The notes beneath the pieces were generated by a model, which did no database searches, was not told the DNA's origin, and worked only from the letters and a program-made list of their open reading frames with translations. This document shows positions 1 through 12,358 of a DNA stretch of 64,000 bases, piece after piece. The stretch is taken from positions 28,087,470 to 28,151,469 of the forward strand of contig OW028584.1 in NCBI GenBank assembly GCA_932294295.1, in the 5' to 3' direction. Origin of the DNA: Alitta virens. Taxonomy: Eukaryota; Annelida; Polychaeta; Phyllodocida; Nereididae. The first letter of the stretch is position 1. Each line of letters opens with the position of its first letter. A program made the translations under genes and the position numbers.

Positions 1-1994
1 GCTCAGTGAAGTCTGGGTCTATGCAATACCAACCTCTTCAAAAAAACTGCTTCAAATTCCAACTTTCCTGAAGTTTAAAGTCTCCTATTTACTATACGAT
101 CCTAGTAAATGTCTATGAGATAACACTCAGCGAAAAATCAATACTATCTGACATAGTACAGTGGTGTTTTGATCCCAGAAAAGTTGACGAAAATTGGAGA
201 GAGAAGGCCGCCTGTCCCCTGTCCCAGATTGTCACCAAAATAGACCATGTGACTGCCGTAAGTAGGTCATGCTACCAAATATGGTAGCACCAATTAAATG
301 TCACGCTTAACACTAAATTGTCTTTGTTTCTTGGTAAAGTCTGAAGTCTGAAGTTGGATGAATAGAAAATTTTTTTTTTTTTACTTCAAGTACATAAACA
401 ACGCAGTTAAATCTAACAATGAATAACTCCTTTTCCTACAATTATATCGTAACATTATCAAGAAAATCATTGTCAGAAGAAAAGCATCATACAGTAAATT
501 GGTACATAGATATAAAACATTTGCAACCACTTTGTTAGTTTGTTTGTTTTTTCAACAGTTGGTTTGTTTGAGGAAACAGAAAACTGAAGAATATTTCCCA
601 CTTCACACCTGGCTCTTGCACCTTAAAATTCACTCAAGCGTGACAGTCTGATGCCATGCATATCCTAATTAGCAGTATAAAAATTTTACAATGAACATGG
701 GTAGAACATTAAAATTCATTTTATGAAAAAATATTATACGATAAAAAGGTTATTTAAAAAAGGCAATTTCCATGTGTACCAGCTGGTTACAATATTAAAA
801 CATTATTACACGAACAGGAAAACATAATTAATTTGCAAAATTTGGCATATTATAGCACCATGAATCCATGATGATAATCATCATCAAAATATGTAACACT
901 GAATTTAACATACATATTACATAACCAAGTCACAAAGAAGTTGCAAATTGGTTGCAGTTAAATATACAGAATGACAAAATCATAGCAATACACAAAAAAA
1001 TACATACATGACAAATTATAGATACAAAATACTCCTAAGAGCAAATATAAGTTGAATTTAAATTCAGCTGTCAGATTGAAATTATCAGAAAGGAAAAACC
1101 AATGAGCAGATGACCATATTTGCGATGATATTCTGCATCATATTATATGTATAAAGTTGAATGCATTTTTTTCCCGTCAAAGCCATGAACTTACACATGT
1201 TAAGTAAAATCATGTAACAAACTCTCTTACCACAGGAGTCTGAATGCAAAAAAATACTAATTTCTTTACCTGGTCAACCAAAATGCTACAAGTTTATTTC
1301 CTTTCTTTCTTATTTTCTTCCTTTTTTTGTGTGTGTGTGTGCATTTTCCACTCTTACAGTAAACCGTATGCAGTAAAACCCTGTTATAACAAACATTTGC
1401 ATAATTCCCAACACATTTTTTTAATGAAATTTATACCTACAGTGTGGGGCATTCAAGTCATGGTATACTTAGTCAATGTAAGGCCTGGGATCTTGGATGT
1501 TCTCTATAATACACCAGGTGGCGACAGCGTCCAGATCTCCTCATCAAGGTTTTCACACCAAGTAAAACTTGGCAGAAGTGTGATCACACTGCCTTAACAC
1601 ATCACATTAAGACATATATATATATGTCACCAACAACGATCAAATACTTTTATAAATAGATCATGCAGATGATATGCATAAGATTCCAGTGAAAAAAATA
1701 GGACGAAGACTGACGAAGTTATTTTGCAAATCTGATTGCTAATGCTGACAAAATCCTGTGTCCTGTTTTACTAACTCCTGCAAAACATATGGCCCTGTCC
1801 AAATGTGAAAGTTGCAAATTATTAAATAATTGTAAAATATCCCATTTGTATCTAAAACGACAAGTGCTGTGTACCAAAAATCCACAAAAGGCTTATTGCT
1901 ATGCTGAAGTTCCATGGCAAAAACAATCAACACCATAACAAATCTTCAATAAATTCTACTACATATGGGAGTAAAGAATGGCAAGCCTACTTAC
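1..1994. other. Intron or downstream part of the Ser/Pro-rich gene
   Basis: AT-rich with a TG microsatellite (about 1327-1342) and an (AT)n palindrome near 1613-1626. No convincing downstream exon was found on the minus strand. A CTCF-like motif, ACACCAGGTGGCGA, lies at about 1510-1523. Confidence 0.6.
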
Positions 1995-3599
1995 CTGTCT
2001 TGCTGAGGTCCAGAGAACATGGTCCTATAGATTCCACTGACATACAAGGAAATTCGAAAGTGTTCTTAGAAAGTTTGGCAACTTCTCGTACATTTAAACT
2101 CCGGGGTGGTTCCGAGGACTTTCTGATAGGGGTTAAATTAGGGCCAGTGCGGCTTACTAGGGGCGCAGTTTCTTCAATACTGTCTAAGGTTTGTAAAGAA
2201 TCATTTGTAGAGAGAGTGGTAACAGATTCCTCCATTTTTGTGACCTTTCGAAATTGAGGGGTGACCTCTGCTTGTTGTTTAGAATTTCCATTGGAGTTAA
2301 TAATCTTATTATCCTCTTCACAGGGTTGATCTGGAAATTCGACAACTCTCAACGCTTGAGGTTTCAAACTCGACGCCTCTGTGATTCGATTCGGTGAACG
2401 CTTCTTCTTGAAATTTTGGTAGATGTCGCCACTGGTCTGGTTGTTGTCTCCAATTGACTTCAGGAGGCGCTGTGAGTCAGGTGGGAGGACATTTGAAGGC
2501 TTAGAGAGTGGGCTCTCCGACTGGACATACGAATCGGATTTAGAATCGCTAGAGCCATTAGTAGCTTTGTTTTGTATTATCACAGCATCTTTGTTTGACT
2601 TGTCTTTTTTATCTTTGGTTTTCTTAGACTTAAAGAAGTTTAATGGAGACGATTTGGAGCCTCGGAAACTTTTGTGTTTGTGCGTAGGAGTGCTTGGAGT
2701 ATCACTCCCAGATGCGCTGTCGATGGGAGTGTCATACAAACTATTACTACTGCTCAAAGGAGAGTCAGTAATCCGGTCCGAGGTCTTAGATTGTTTGCGT
2801 GGGGATTTAGGAGACATTTTGCGAAAGAAATTAGTAATACTTGAACTAAGGGATTTGCGTACTGGTGCACTATTCAGTTGTTTATGAACCTCTTCTGAAG
2901 GTAGAGTACTCGAGCGAGTTTTTCTACCAGGAGGAGACTCAAATGGTGAACAGGGCTCACTCATACCATCCCTGATGTGTGTTGTCATAATATCTTGAGC
3001 GAGTTTTTCTGTCGTTTCATTTGATTTTGGCAGTTTAGCACCCTTACCGAATTGAATAACATGTACATGAACATACTCCCTTTCTACCATTTTCTTAATT
3101 TTCACTTCCCCTTCAACTCTTAATGATCCTTCCGAACTACGTCCACGACTCCGTAAATCACCATCTAACGAAAAATCAGTGCTTGTGCCATTCGTTAATG
3201 CACTGGGAGAGATAGGAGGAAGCTCACCGTCACTGAACAGACTATCTAATGTATCTGAGGTCACATCGTGTACACCGTTCATAAATATACCTTCCTCTGA
3301 TCGATCATGTGACCCTGACCTTAACCTAAGGTCAGCCGATTGGCAACGACCTTCCACCGACCTTGAACGAGGATGAACAGCAGTTCTGTTTGTAGGATGA
3401 GGTGCGCTTGGAGGACGAGCCGGTGAAGCAGAAGTGGATCTCAAACTGCTTCGTAAAATTCCTGGTTTGTTTTCAGCGCTCACCCCAGATTCACGACTTG
3501 AGGTCCGTACGATCGTTCCTCTTTCCGGTGACACAAATTGTCTTCGAGGACTGCCACCACTGCGCAAGAACCTCTCCCGTTCTGGTGACATAACTCGAC
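1995..3599 (-). CDS. Ser/Pro-rich disordered protein, large internal exon
   Basis: 1605 bp, phase 1 in (acceptor GATTCAG at 3600) and phase 1 out (donor GACAG|GTAAGT at 1995). The open reading frame extends to the splice sites. It encodes about 535 residues, rich in Ser, Pro, Lys and Arg with many SP/SPxR/SPxK sites (MSPERERF, VSPERG, SASPARPP, MSPKSPRKQ). One likely structured island reads KKMVEREYVHVHVIQFGKGA. Two similar aromatic-basic motifs occur, SSSITNFFRKM and SSPLNFFKSKK, each in a Lys-rich context. I do not recognise the family. A cytoskeletal or membrane-adaptor role would fit such composition but is speculation. The C-terminal exons must lie left of the window or are too short to see. 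Confidence 0.85.
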
Positions 3600-5054
3600 C
3601 TGAATCAAATCAAAGTTAACAAATAAAATCATTACCAAATATTAATGTACTTTCTTACATGAAAAACTGTAGCATTTACTAGGCAATAATTTACTGGTTC
3701 AAATCAAAATCTACATATAGAATAATCAGCAGTTATTGATGTATCTTCAACTTCAAGAAGTATAACATTTACTCAAATGTGGGACAGATAAATGACTGCC
3801 GCATGTATCACAAAATTTTTAATATAAATAATAAATTGTAATAAATATACATATTTGGCTGGCTAATTCATTAATCAAATTCGAAATATAGTCACATACA
3901 GTTGTATACGTATGTACAAAATTCATAATTTGATTGGATTATAATCAGGTGGCCATACCAAGTATAACATAAAATGAACAGAAAATGAACAACATAATCA
4001 TGACATTGATTCAATGTATTATTAGAGTGCCCAGCATATAAGTGGTTCTTAAGTGAGTTGGGCATACACTGAAAATAGCCATGCCTAAGTCCTCATGTGA
4101 TGTAATCAATGCTTTGTTTTGTTTTAAGCAATTGAGAAAAACTTTCCAAAAGAGTGTTTTAAGCAATTGAGAACAACTTTCCAAAAGTGTGTTAATATGC
4201 CCAGCCAGCCAACGGATTTGCATATAAAAACTGGCCATATTTTGAATCCTATCTAGATGCAGTAGACGACTACAGGATGCCATTTTTCTCCTACTACAGA
4301 CGTAGGCGTCAGTAAGACCGAAAACTTGCTGTTATCTAGACGTCTGAATGGCACAGAATTATTCAATGACTGGACATCTGCATCACTCAAAATTTGCTGA
4401 TAGCTAGACGTCAGAGCAAATAAAAATATATTATTATATAGCAGTCTCTTTGGCAGAATTTGCCAATTTCTTAACGTTCGAAAAGCTAAGCATTTCTTGA
4501 TATCAAGCTGTCTGGATTGCCTCGATTTGCCAACATCCAGATGTTGGGATGCGTAATTATTTGATATTATCTTGATTGTTGGTGACGTCAAATATTTTGA
4601 GTCCTTGTACTATAACTACTGTAAGTGCTGAAAATACAAGGGTGTGTAGACTGTCTGTAATGTGACAAAACTACATGATACAAGACGTTTGTATAGGGTG
4701 AAAGTTGGCATAATGGGCATCTGTTAAGACATAAATATTAAAGTAAGTGGACGGTCTGTAGTACCAAAATAATAGGTACTTATGGACGTCTGAAACCAGC
4801 AAAATATAGAGCATACCAGACGTCTACACCGTCTGTAAGACTGCCATTTTGGGTCTGGTTTTTAGCTGGGATTTGACCAACAGAGCGATTATCCTATAAG
4901 TTAATTACTGTGTTTTATAAACATTCAGGGTTGGTTTGAGTTATTCCATGGCCTTTACAGCTTAAATCTACAGACAATAACAACCAGTGTGATATGGCAG
5001 AGGCATTGGAAAGACTGAAAAAAATGCTCGATTTTCTATAAGTATGTTCAGTAC
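3600..5054 (-). other. Intron of the Ser/Pro-rich gene
   Basis: Bounded by the GTACTG donor and GATTCAG acceptor. It contains a 35-bp tandem duplication (4121-4190) and a cluster of GACGTC palindromes between about 4290 and 4830. Confidence 0.75.
4121..4190. repeat. Tandem duplication, 2 x 35 bp
   Basis: GTTTTAAGCAATTGAGAAAA/CAAC..TTTCCAAAAG occurs twice head to tail, with two or three differences. Confidence 0.85.
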
Positions 5055-5439
5055 CTGGCATTGTCGCTCGTAAAGGAGTCTTTCTTAGCGGACTTCCACC
5101 TGGACTTGGACTTGAGGTGGACCCAGCGCGATTCCCATTTGACACACGCACGGTTGATGTGACAGCAGAAAAACTAGTCTTGTACATCTGAGGTATCCGT
5201 GTTTGTACATCGTTCTCCAAACTGTTCCTTCCTGGACTCATTGTGCGGGTAATTCTGTCCGCTGTAACGTTGGGTGAATGGACACTGCGTAAAGACGAAT
5301 ACTCATAACTTCTTCTAGGGTAGCTCGGTCGACCTCTCTCAAAGTTTGGAGTACTCCGAGCCGGACTGCCCAGAGCTGGACTGGACTTGCCGTCCCCACT
5401 CATGGTGACTGGTTGAGACACTTCCTGTTTTGTTGCCAT
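5055..5439 (-). CDS. Ser/Pro-rich disordered protein, first coding exon
   Basis: 128 codons plus one base from the ATG at 5439 (MATKQEVSQPVTMSGDGKSS...), ending ATGCCAG|GTACTG in phase 1. This joins the 3599 exon as ...ATMPG-RVMSPERERF. SP-type motifs continue across the junction (TMSPGRNS, SPGGSPLRKT), which supports one gene. The joined protein is at least 663 residues and incomplete. The exon begins at an acceptor (TTTTCAG at about 5495), so a 5' non-coding exon lies further right. Confidence 0.82.
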
Positions 5440-5494
5440 GGATACGATTGTTTGTCACGTCTTCTCTGCCATGGTTACCTATCTTCTACAATCC
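5440..5494 (-). promoter_or_regulatory. 5' UTR segment with a five-codon upstream ORF
   Basis: After the acceptor the leader reads GGATTGTAGAAG... and holds ATGGCAGAGAAGACGTGA (MAEKT, stop), a uORF ending 17 bp before the main ATG. Both ATGs sit in ACCATGG/TCCATGG contexts, so the uORF could lower translation of the main frame. Confidence 0.5.
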
Positions 5495-6889
5495 CTGAAA
5501 AGAGAATGAGCAATAACTAAGTGAGAATGCTTTGTTAAGATATATGGTTACGATAGCAAAATCACTGATGCGCTAACAGGAACTACTTAAAATTTACGAG
5601 CTGTTGAGAACTCTTTCACATTCTTAAGAACCTTTGGTGTCTCATGTCAGCTTTATATTTACAAACAAATGATAAAGTTCAGTTTAGCACATTGGGTCAT
5701 TGACAGCATCATCATTCACTAAAACGGTGGAAGTCCAGTTCAAGACACTGATCATCTAGACCGCCTCAACATTATGACCACCCATTTTAGGACATAAAAT
5801 GTACAAGTACTGACCAATACATTTTACCACTCTTTTCAAACCACTTTGCCATAAGGTCTGCTTAATTTGTAAATAGAAACTTAGTTAGGAACATGCTAAA
5901 GTGGTCTGAAAAAGTATGTGAAGCTATGGTAAATCACAGTCGAGTATGGATTTTTATTAAAAAAAATAAAATCAGTGCATAAAGTTTATCAGAAAGGATT
6001 CCTGTAAACATTACATCCAATTAAATATACTATCTCATTATTGATCACTTGAATTGAAATCATTTGAATACAATGAAACCTGCCTTAACCTCCACCTGTA
6101 CAGAACGGTCACCTTCAGTGAACGGCCACCAAATTGAGTACATTGCAACTACTCCCCTGGACTGAATTACATTGTTTCACCTCTCTATTACATGTAAATC
6201 ACCACATACTAGACCAAAACATTGGTGTCATGTATACGCAAGTTCGCTTTCATGCGGCAGTTTGTCGGACTAACCACTTACCTTAAAGCAACCAAACTGA
6301 TCAATTCTTTAGGTGACCGCTAAAGACAGGGTTTAGGCCTACTTACATTATGTCAATTTGGCATAATCAGTTTTACCTTACAACATTGTACAAATAAGCT
6401 ATATCCAGTGCATCAATATGAAATATTTTTATGATTATATCAAATCCAAATCAGCAGTTGTGTCTCTCCTATAATCCTACATAATGACACATCACAGAAT
6501 CAATCGTAATACGCCATGTTTCCTGATCGAGCTACTGATTTAAACTATTAATATATAAACAGATAAAGTAACATTACATTACAGAACACACACCTATACA
6601 AACTCTTCCGATAACTCAATTCGATAAACCTTATCTCTCCAAATGCCAAGGTTTGAGTGCTATGATCACTCGGTTAAACGAAATGAAGGAGGTCAAGTAA
6701 TCAATACTTTCCTTCATTTTTTTTCAAATCTTTTTTTTTTTGGTTCAACCTCGTTTCATATTACTTCAACAGTAAAAATATAACTCAGGGTTACGATTTC
6801 AGTTCATATTTGAGTGGTCTTAACAGGGAGGTTATTCTTAATTAAATTATAATATAATTTTTTTTCCTTCAACATCATATTTCATATTA
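5495..6889. other. Non-coding, probable 5' intron of the Ser/Pro-rich gene
   Basis: AT-rich unique sequence. No exon or recognisable repeat apart from short poly-T tracts. Confidence 0.6.
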
Positions 6890-7084
6890 GCGCCTAGGCT
6901 AATGGGTAAGGCATCTGCTAATTCCACATTGACCAGCTCTGCTGAAGGTCCCGGGTTTGATCCCCGGCCCGGGTACGCTTCATGAGCTACATCCCAGCAT
7001 AACATGAGTGGACTCCTTCTCTCTCACCTCATCAATCAACCCTCGATTGTGGCAAGAACTTGCCGTAGAGGGCTGCACTTCCCA

Positions 7085-7120
<36 letters not shown>

Positions 7121-7353
7121 CATCTACCTATGTATCTATCTATCTATGTATCTATCTATGTATCTATCAATCTTTCTATCTATCTATCTATCTATCAATG
7201 TATCTATCTATCTATCTATCGGTCTGTCTATCTATCCATCTGTCTAACTGTCTATCTATCAATCTAACTATATATCTATCTATCCATCTATCTATGTATC
7301 TATGTATCTATGTATCTATCTATGTATCTATCAATCTATCTATCTATCTATCT
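6890..7353 (+). repeat. tRNA-derived SINE, full-length, with (TATC)n tail
   Basis: The tRNA-like head GCGCCTAGGCTAATGGGTAAGG is followed by box B GGTTTGATCC at 6954-6963 inside a CCCGGG...CCCGGG arm. A body (GAGTGGACTCC...CACCTCATCAATCAACCCTCG...GGCAAGAACTTGC) runs to about 7083, then an impure (TATC)n array to 7353. Other copies in the window share the body, showing a dispersed family. Open frames reading YLSIYLSI here are artefacts of the array. Confidence 0.85.
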
Positions 7354-9711
7354 CTTCATATTAGCACAACAGTAAATATATCACTCGTAAAACCTTGGTT
7401 CATATCTTATTGGTAAAGTGGTCTTACTAATGAGGTAATTGAGGTTAATTAGGCTTAATATCAATAATATTGCCCTAATGTCAATATATTAGTCCAAAAT
7501 TTGGTAGTCTTCCTTAAGAGGTTGTCATGCATAATAGTGACTCATTAGTGAGGTGATCTTAAGACTGAGTTCTTTTGTATTAAATTTCAATCCAGTCAAT
7601 GAATCTATACCTAGTCATTTATTGTATACAAAAATAGCATTACATTTTTGTACAGCAATATATATCATACTAAACATACTGATGTTACATAACATATGTA
7701 TAAAACAAATCTATTTTTCCATATCAGTAAATATTGGCAAAGTTAAAAAAGTAACCAGGTAACCTTACACATACATCAGATGTCTACATGTACAGCAAAT
7801 ACATTCCCACTTTTGATCAATATTACACAAATATCTTGCAGCCAATATCATGTAAGAAGGATTTGTACATATATTGGTATCCTTATGTAATATTTTTTAC
7901 TATTATTATTATTATATATAGTTCCTAAAATAGACAATATAACTGGATATACAATCTGTACATATGTAAATACCCACTGCTGCTGCTTATTTGTACTCAG
8001 TATTAATCTTCTATGGTGCATTGATTCCTGCTAATTGCCCTGATGGTGCCTTGTTTTATTCATATGCTTATAGTTGTACATAATTATCATATAGATGTTT
8101 TTAATATGCAACTAAATTATGTTCATGTAGATTGTTCGTTTATTTTACTTTACCATTATATATATATGTGTATATATATATTTTTTTTATCTTTGCATTT
8201 TTTTTTTTATGACACATGTATCTTTTTGATGCTCTGCGGTCAATAAAATTATATATATATATATATAACTTTTAAATCTATTATAAATTACTTTTAAATC
8301 TGTAATAAATGTAGTGAAACCAGTTACAAATAATCAGTAAGATGTCAACTTGTCAATTTTTGAAAAAAAAAAACTCAAGAATCTGATGCCATCTTTACCT
8401 ATGTAACTTCCAACATGATTTGAATTTACTTAACAATCTGATATGGTATAATAAAACTATTGCGAGGAAGATAAATATTAAAGACTTCTTTTTCCTTTAA
8501 CCCTTCAATTGGAACATCAACAAGTTAGTTATCTGACACAAGAAGCAAGATTATCAGATAACATTTAACAATGTCTAGCAGTTTACAGACAGTGAAGATA
8601 ACAAAATCATAGTTAGTAAATGTCAAGGATTATAAATACATGTATACATAAAATAGTTATTGATATTGTATGTCAAATATGTTATCTATAAAACAATTTA
8701 TTTATCAGCCTCAACCATCCAAGAAACTGAAAGATGAACAATGATGAATAATTATAAGATATGTATATACTGTTACCATGGTTACTATGCTAAAAAGAAT
8801 CAGAAGAACATAATTAACCTTTTTTCTAGGCAAATTCAATACTCCTCACCTGGTAATCACAAATTCACACATAGCCATCACATGATGATGATGATGACCC
8901 CATTCACCCAAGCTCCCATCATCTCATCATTACATCTGCCTCTGGTGTATTGACAGATCAGCTGACTGAGCTTCAGACTAGTAGCATCAAAATGCATGTA
9001 TGTCATTTCTCTATGACCATAAACAGAAGAAATATTTCATAGACTTTTACCTCACTGTTGGACACTATACAATGATGTAAATTGTGATTTAATTGTCACT
9101 AAAATCTCACTTTAAAGTTCAACTAACCTGTACCTCATATGTACTTAGTACAACGTATAACATGAAATCCTTTAAAATGCAAGTATTTACAATGTAATCC
9201 TTAAGAATCTTCTACATGCTAGCTACATCATACATACATGTTAGAAGTGAACAGTAACATGGCATAGACATGTAACTTAGATATGCACTACTTATATAAG
9301 GAGCCAGCATATCCAAAACATGTCTGGTGTCACAGTGTGTAATTTACATCAATAGACTGAAGTTACTACAATGTTATTTAGGGTCATGGTGTACACTATA
9401 GGGGTATACAATTCCCTTTTAAGCTGTAATTGAAGCTCATTGTAATCAAGACTATTTAAAAATAAGTTGTATGTACTACAATGTACTGGGCTAGTACTAC
9501 AGGGCCCATCAATATGAATTCACCGAAAGCTCCCCAGATGTCAGCTACATCCATTAATTATATAGTCCTACAACTGGTATTTTTTGCAGAATATTTTTCA
9601 GATGGTGACCTGGGAAGTTTGTCTGAATTTTGGTGAATTCATATGATTTATGATTTGACTTCAATAAAGCTTTTGAATCAGTTGCTTTTCTAAGCTTCTC
9701 AGTAAATGACG
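7354..9711. other. Non-coding AT-rich sequence
   Basis: It holds (TA)n tracts at about 8157-8183 and 8243-8266, a GATGATGATGATG run near 8882 next to a SINE-body fragment (CATCATCTCATCATTACATCTGCCTCTGGTG, about 8918-8947) and otherwise unique AT-rich DNA. No gene seen. Confidence 0.6.
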
Positions 9712-9712
9712 T

Positions 9713-9760
<48 letters not shown>

Positions 9761-9789
9761 GAGATAAAGAGATGGATAGATAGATAGAG

Positions 9790-9820
<31 letters not shown>

Positions 9821-9910
9821 CAGATAGACAAATAGATAGACAGATAGATAGATAGATAGACAAATAGATAGATAGATAGACAGATAGACAAATAGATAGA
9901 TAGATAGATA
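9712..9910. repeat. (GATA)n tetranucleotide array
   Basis: About 200 bp of TAGA/GATA repeat with GACA and GAGA variants. It is the complement of the TATC SINE tails, so it may be the tail of a minus-strand SINE copy whose body has decayed. Confidence 0.9.
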
Positions 9911-10325
9911 TTCTCACCTGTTGTTGCAAAGATGTACTACACCATAGACCATATAGACTACAACAAAGCATTTGATAAATCATATGTCAAGATTATACCA
10001 AGATTATACCGAGATTACATGAAATGTGTCAACTTGAATCACTGATAATGATAAAGGACAACAAAAGGTGTTATAAAAACAAGAATCCTCTTATAGCATT
10101 AATTTCAACATTTTAGATTCTATTACATGACCAACTCGTGTGTCATCTGTGAAACGTTTTCTCATACAATTTGCACTAGACTTCATATCTACAACATTAA
10201 ACAAGCTGGAGGCATAATGAGTCTATGTATGCATCAATATGTCATAGTTTTTTGGAGTTTTTTTTTTTGGTGTTTTCACTGTCGTGTGTTTGTTTAATTA
10301 TCACCCATTGCAATTTTTCTTTCCT
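9911..10325. other. Non-coding sequence between arrays
   Basis: Unique AT-rich DNA with a short direct repeat (AAGATTATACCAAGATTATACCGAGATTAC, about 9988-10017). No gene seen. Confidence 0.6.
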
Positions 10326-10525
10326 CTATACCTACCTATCTGTCTGTCTATCTATCTATCTATCTACCTATTCTATCTATCTGTCTATCCATCTATCTAT
10401 CCATCTATCCATTTATCCATCAATCTATCAATCTATGTATCTATCTATCTATCTATCTATCTATCCATCTATCTATTCATCCATCCATCCATCCATCTAT
10501 CCATCTATCCATCTATCTATCTATC
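10326..10525. repeat. (TATC)n tetranucleotide array
   Basis: About 200 bp of TATC with CATC, TGTC and AATC variants, preceded by CTACCTATC. Frames reading YLSIYLSI are repeat-encoded. Confidence 0.9.
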
Positions 10526-10680
10526 TTCATCATTCATCATATTATTGCGGTATAACTTATTGACCTATTCCGATCAGTCAACTCAATTTAATGGTTTATT
10601 TTATTTTGTGTCAAAAATGTACAACACAAAATCAATGCTTCAGTGCACTCGTGTTGTAATACAAAAGGCAACTAAAATGT

Positions 10681-10782
10681 GGTCAAGAATCAGTTTTTCC
10701 TGGATATTTTGTAATAAGGGCAGCCTTGTTAAATCTGGGCTGCCTCAATTAAAGATATCCAGGAAAAACTGATTCTTGACCA
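10681..10782. repeat. Long hairpin, 27-bp perfect outer arms
   Basis: GGTCAAGAATCAGTTTTTCC-TGGATAT at the left and its exact complement at the right. Inside, GGGCAGCC and GGGCTGCC pair again, leaving a loop of about 12 nt. Total length is about 102 nt. It could be a tiny foldback element or a small-RNA hairpin. Confidence 0.85.
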
Positions 10783-10948
10783 TCAAACTCTTGAATCTGA
10801 AATAGCAGCTTTGTATCACTTAAATTAGTTAAACGTATTCATAATATAAGTTTGCTATGGATAATACTAACTCTACATGATGCGTATGTTATGACATAAC
10901 TTCACACAAAAATCCTTTCATAGTAAACCCCAACAAGAATTTAGATTA

Positions 10949-11378
10949 CCGTATTCACTCGAATAGAAGCCCTCCCCCCCCACTTTTTTTTTTTGAAAGC
11001 ATCTCAGAGGGCCTTCATTGTAGGTGGACCCCAATTCGAGATGGGCCTCTATTGATTTTGTAGCATTGAAGGACACCCAAAGAAATAAAAATAATCTTAC
11101 AAAAATACCCCTGGATGACCTCAAATTCTTGGACTTGAACTTAGTCCATATGTCAAATAAATAGGTCAAATAAATAGGTCAAATAAATAGGTCAAACAAA
11201 TAGGTCAAATAAATAGGTCAAATGTGGGGAGGAGGGCTTCTTTTTTAGGTAGGGCTTCTATTTGAGGTAGGGCTTCTATTTGAGGTAGGGCCTTTATTTT
11301 TTATAGACTGCAGATACCCCAGGTTTCTATATTAGGTGGGCCTCTATTTTAGGAGGGCGTTTATTCGAGTAAATACGG
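10949..11378. mobile_element. MITE-like TIR element, CCGTATTTACTCGAATA family
   Basis: The left end CCGTATTCACTCGAATAGAAG-CCCTCC and right end GGAGGGCGTTTATTCGAG-TAAATACGG are inverted repeats of about 27 bp. The interior repeats GGGCTTCTATTTGAGGTA and GGCCTCTATT. A 13-bp tandem array lies inside. A second copy is at 27333-27644. Confidence 0.75.
11148..11222. repeat. 13-bp tandem repeat, about five to six units
   Basis: AAATAGGTCAAAT repeated head to tail with one ACAAAT variant, inside the TIR element at 10949-11378. Confidence 0.9.
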
Positions 11379-12174
11379 CACCTATCCTCAGGCCAAGATG
11401 CATTCCTAAGACACCATGGCAACCAGACATTATGATATGATTATGCTAATATGCTTCATAAACGGACAACAACTCTTTTATCAGGCCTAAAATCAACATA
11501 TATCAGTGTATATCTGCTGTTCTGCTGTATAAATAAATGCAATCATTTTATACAGTAGAGAATATATCTTGGAACTTCTGTAAGTCGTCTCAACACAAGA
11601 TAGTCAGACCCCGGGGAGCCGCTTATCGTGTTTATGCAATATGTACAATACGATAGTAACAAATGATATGAAATGATACTAAATTCTTCTGACAAGTCCA
11701 ATATAACCAGCCATCTACAGGCTTAGTGGCTCAGTTCTAGACCATTCTGGGACCCTCTCATTTGCTAAATAATAAATTATCAAAACAACCCACTCTCTCA
11801 CCTCTCATGATAGAGAAGTGAATGCAAGGACAGACAGAGACAACCCTGAAGGGTTTCTCTGTCAATAAAAGATAAATAAAGAATCAAAACATGAATTGTT
11901 TCGATATCGATAATAATATTTTCTTGATTCATCGATGATTCTATAAACAGCATATCGATGACAACCCTAAGACAAACGTTTTTATAATGAACTATTTGTC
12001 AAAAAGTTTGTCATAGCCAGGTTTTGTTTCATATGTCTGTCGCAAAAGATAGGCATTATCATAATCAGTAATCAGCTTGTTCGTCATAAATGGGTACAAT
12101 TGTAACGGTCAATTCCCTGTATGGAAAATCTATTGAGAAATCAATCAATAAAGATTAGCAAGATCATTCTTATG

Positions 12175-12358
12175 AGGTGGTGGTGGATTAGGGCTTTTCG
12201 TCCTGTATTTCTGCACCTGATGGGCTAATTAGGACAGGTAGGGACCATGGCAATGAGACGAAGGATGAAACAGCCATCCAACATAGGCTCAACCGGAAAT
12301 TGAACCCGGGACCCAGTGTTGGAAGCCCAGCGCGCTACCACTGAGATAGGCCCCCACC
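12175..12358 (-). repeat. tRNA-derived SINE, second family (copy 1)
   Basis: On the minus strand the head reads TATCTCAGTGGTAGCGCGC (box A) and GGGTTCAATTTCC (box B). The conserved body is GATGGCTGTTTCATCC..CGTCTCATTGCCATGGTCCCT..CCTGTCCTAATTAGCCCATCAGGTGCAGAAATACAGGACG..AAGCCCTAATCC. Other copies are at 19160-19345 and 28730-28915, all in the same orientation. Confidence 0.85.

Noticed and set aside
2423..2887. 154-codon plus-strand frame
   Set aside because: Shadow of the minus-strand exon 1995-3599; no splice or start support.
6893..6985. Functional tRNA gene at the SINE head
   Set aside because: Box A and B-like sequences are present but the arms do not pair as a full cloverleaf by eye, and the sequence continues into a SINE body with a TATC tail.
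7004..7416. Open frames reading YLSIYLSI...
   Set aside because: Produced by the TATC array, which is open in several frames. The same holds for 9699-9983, 10225-10772 and 13310-13660.
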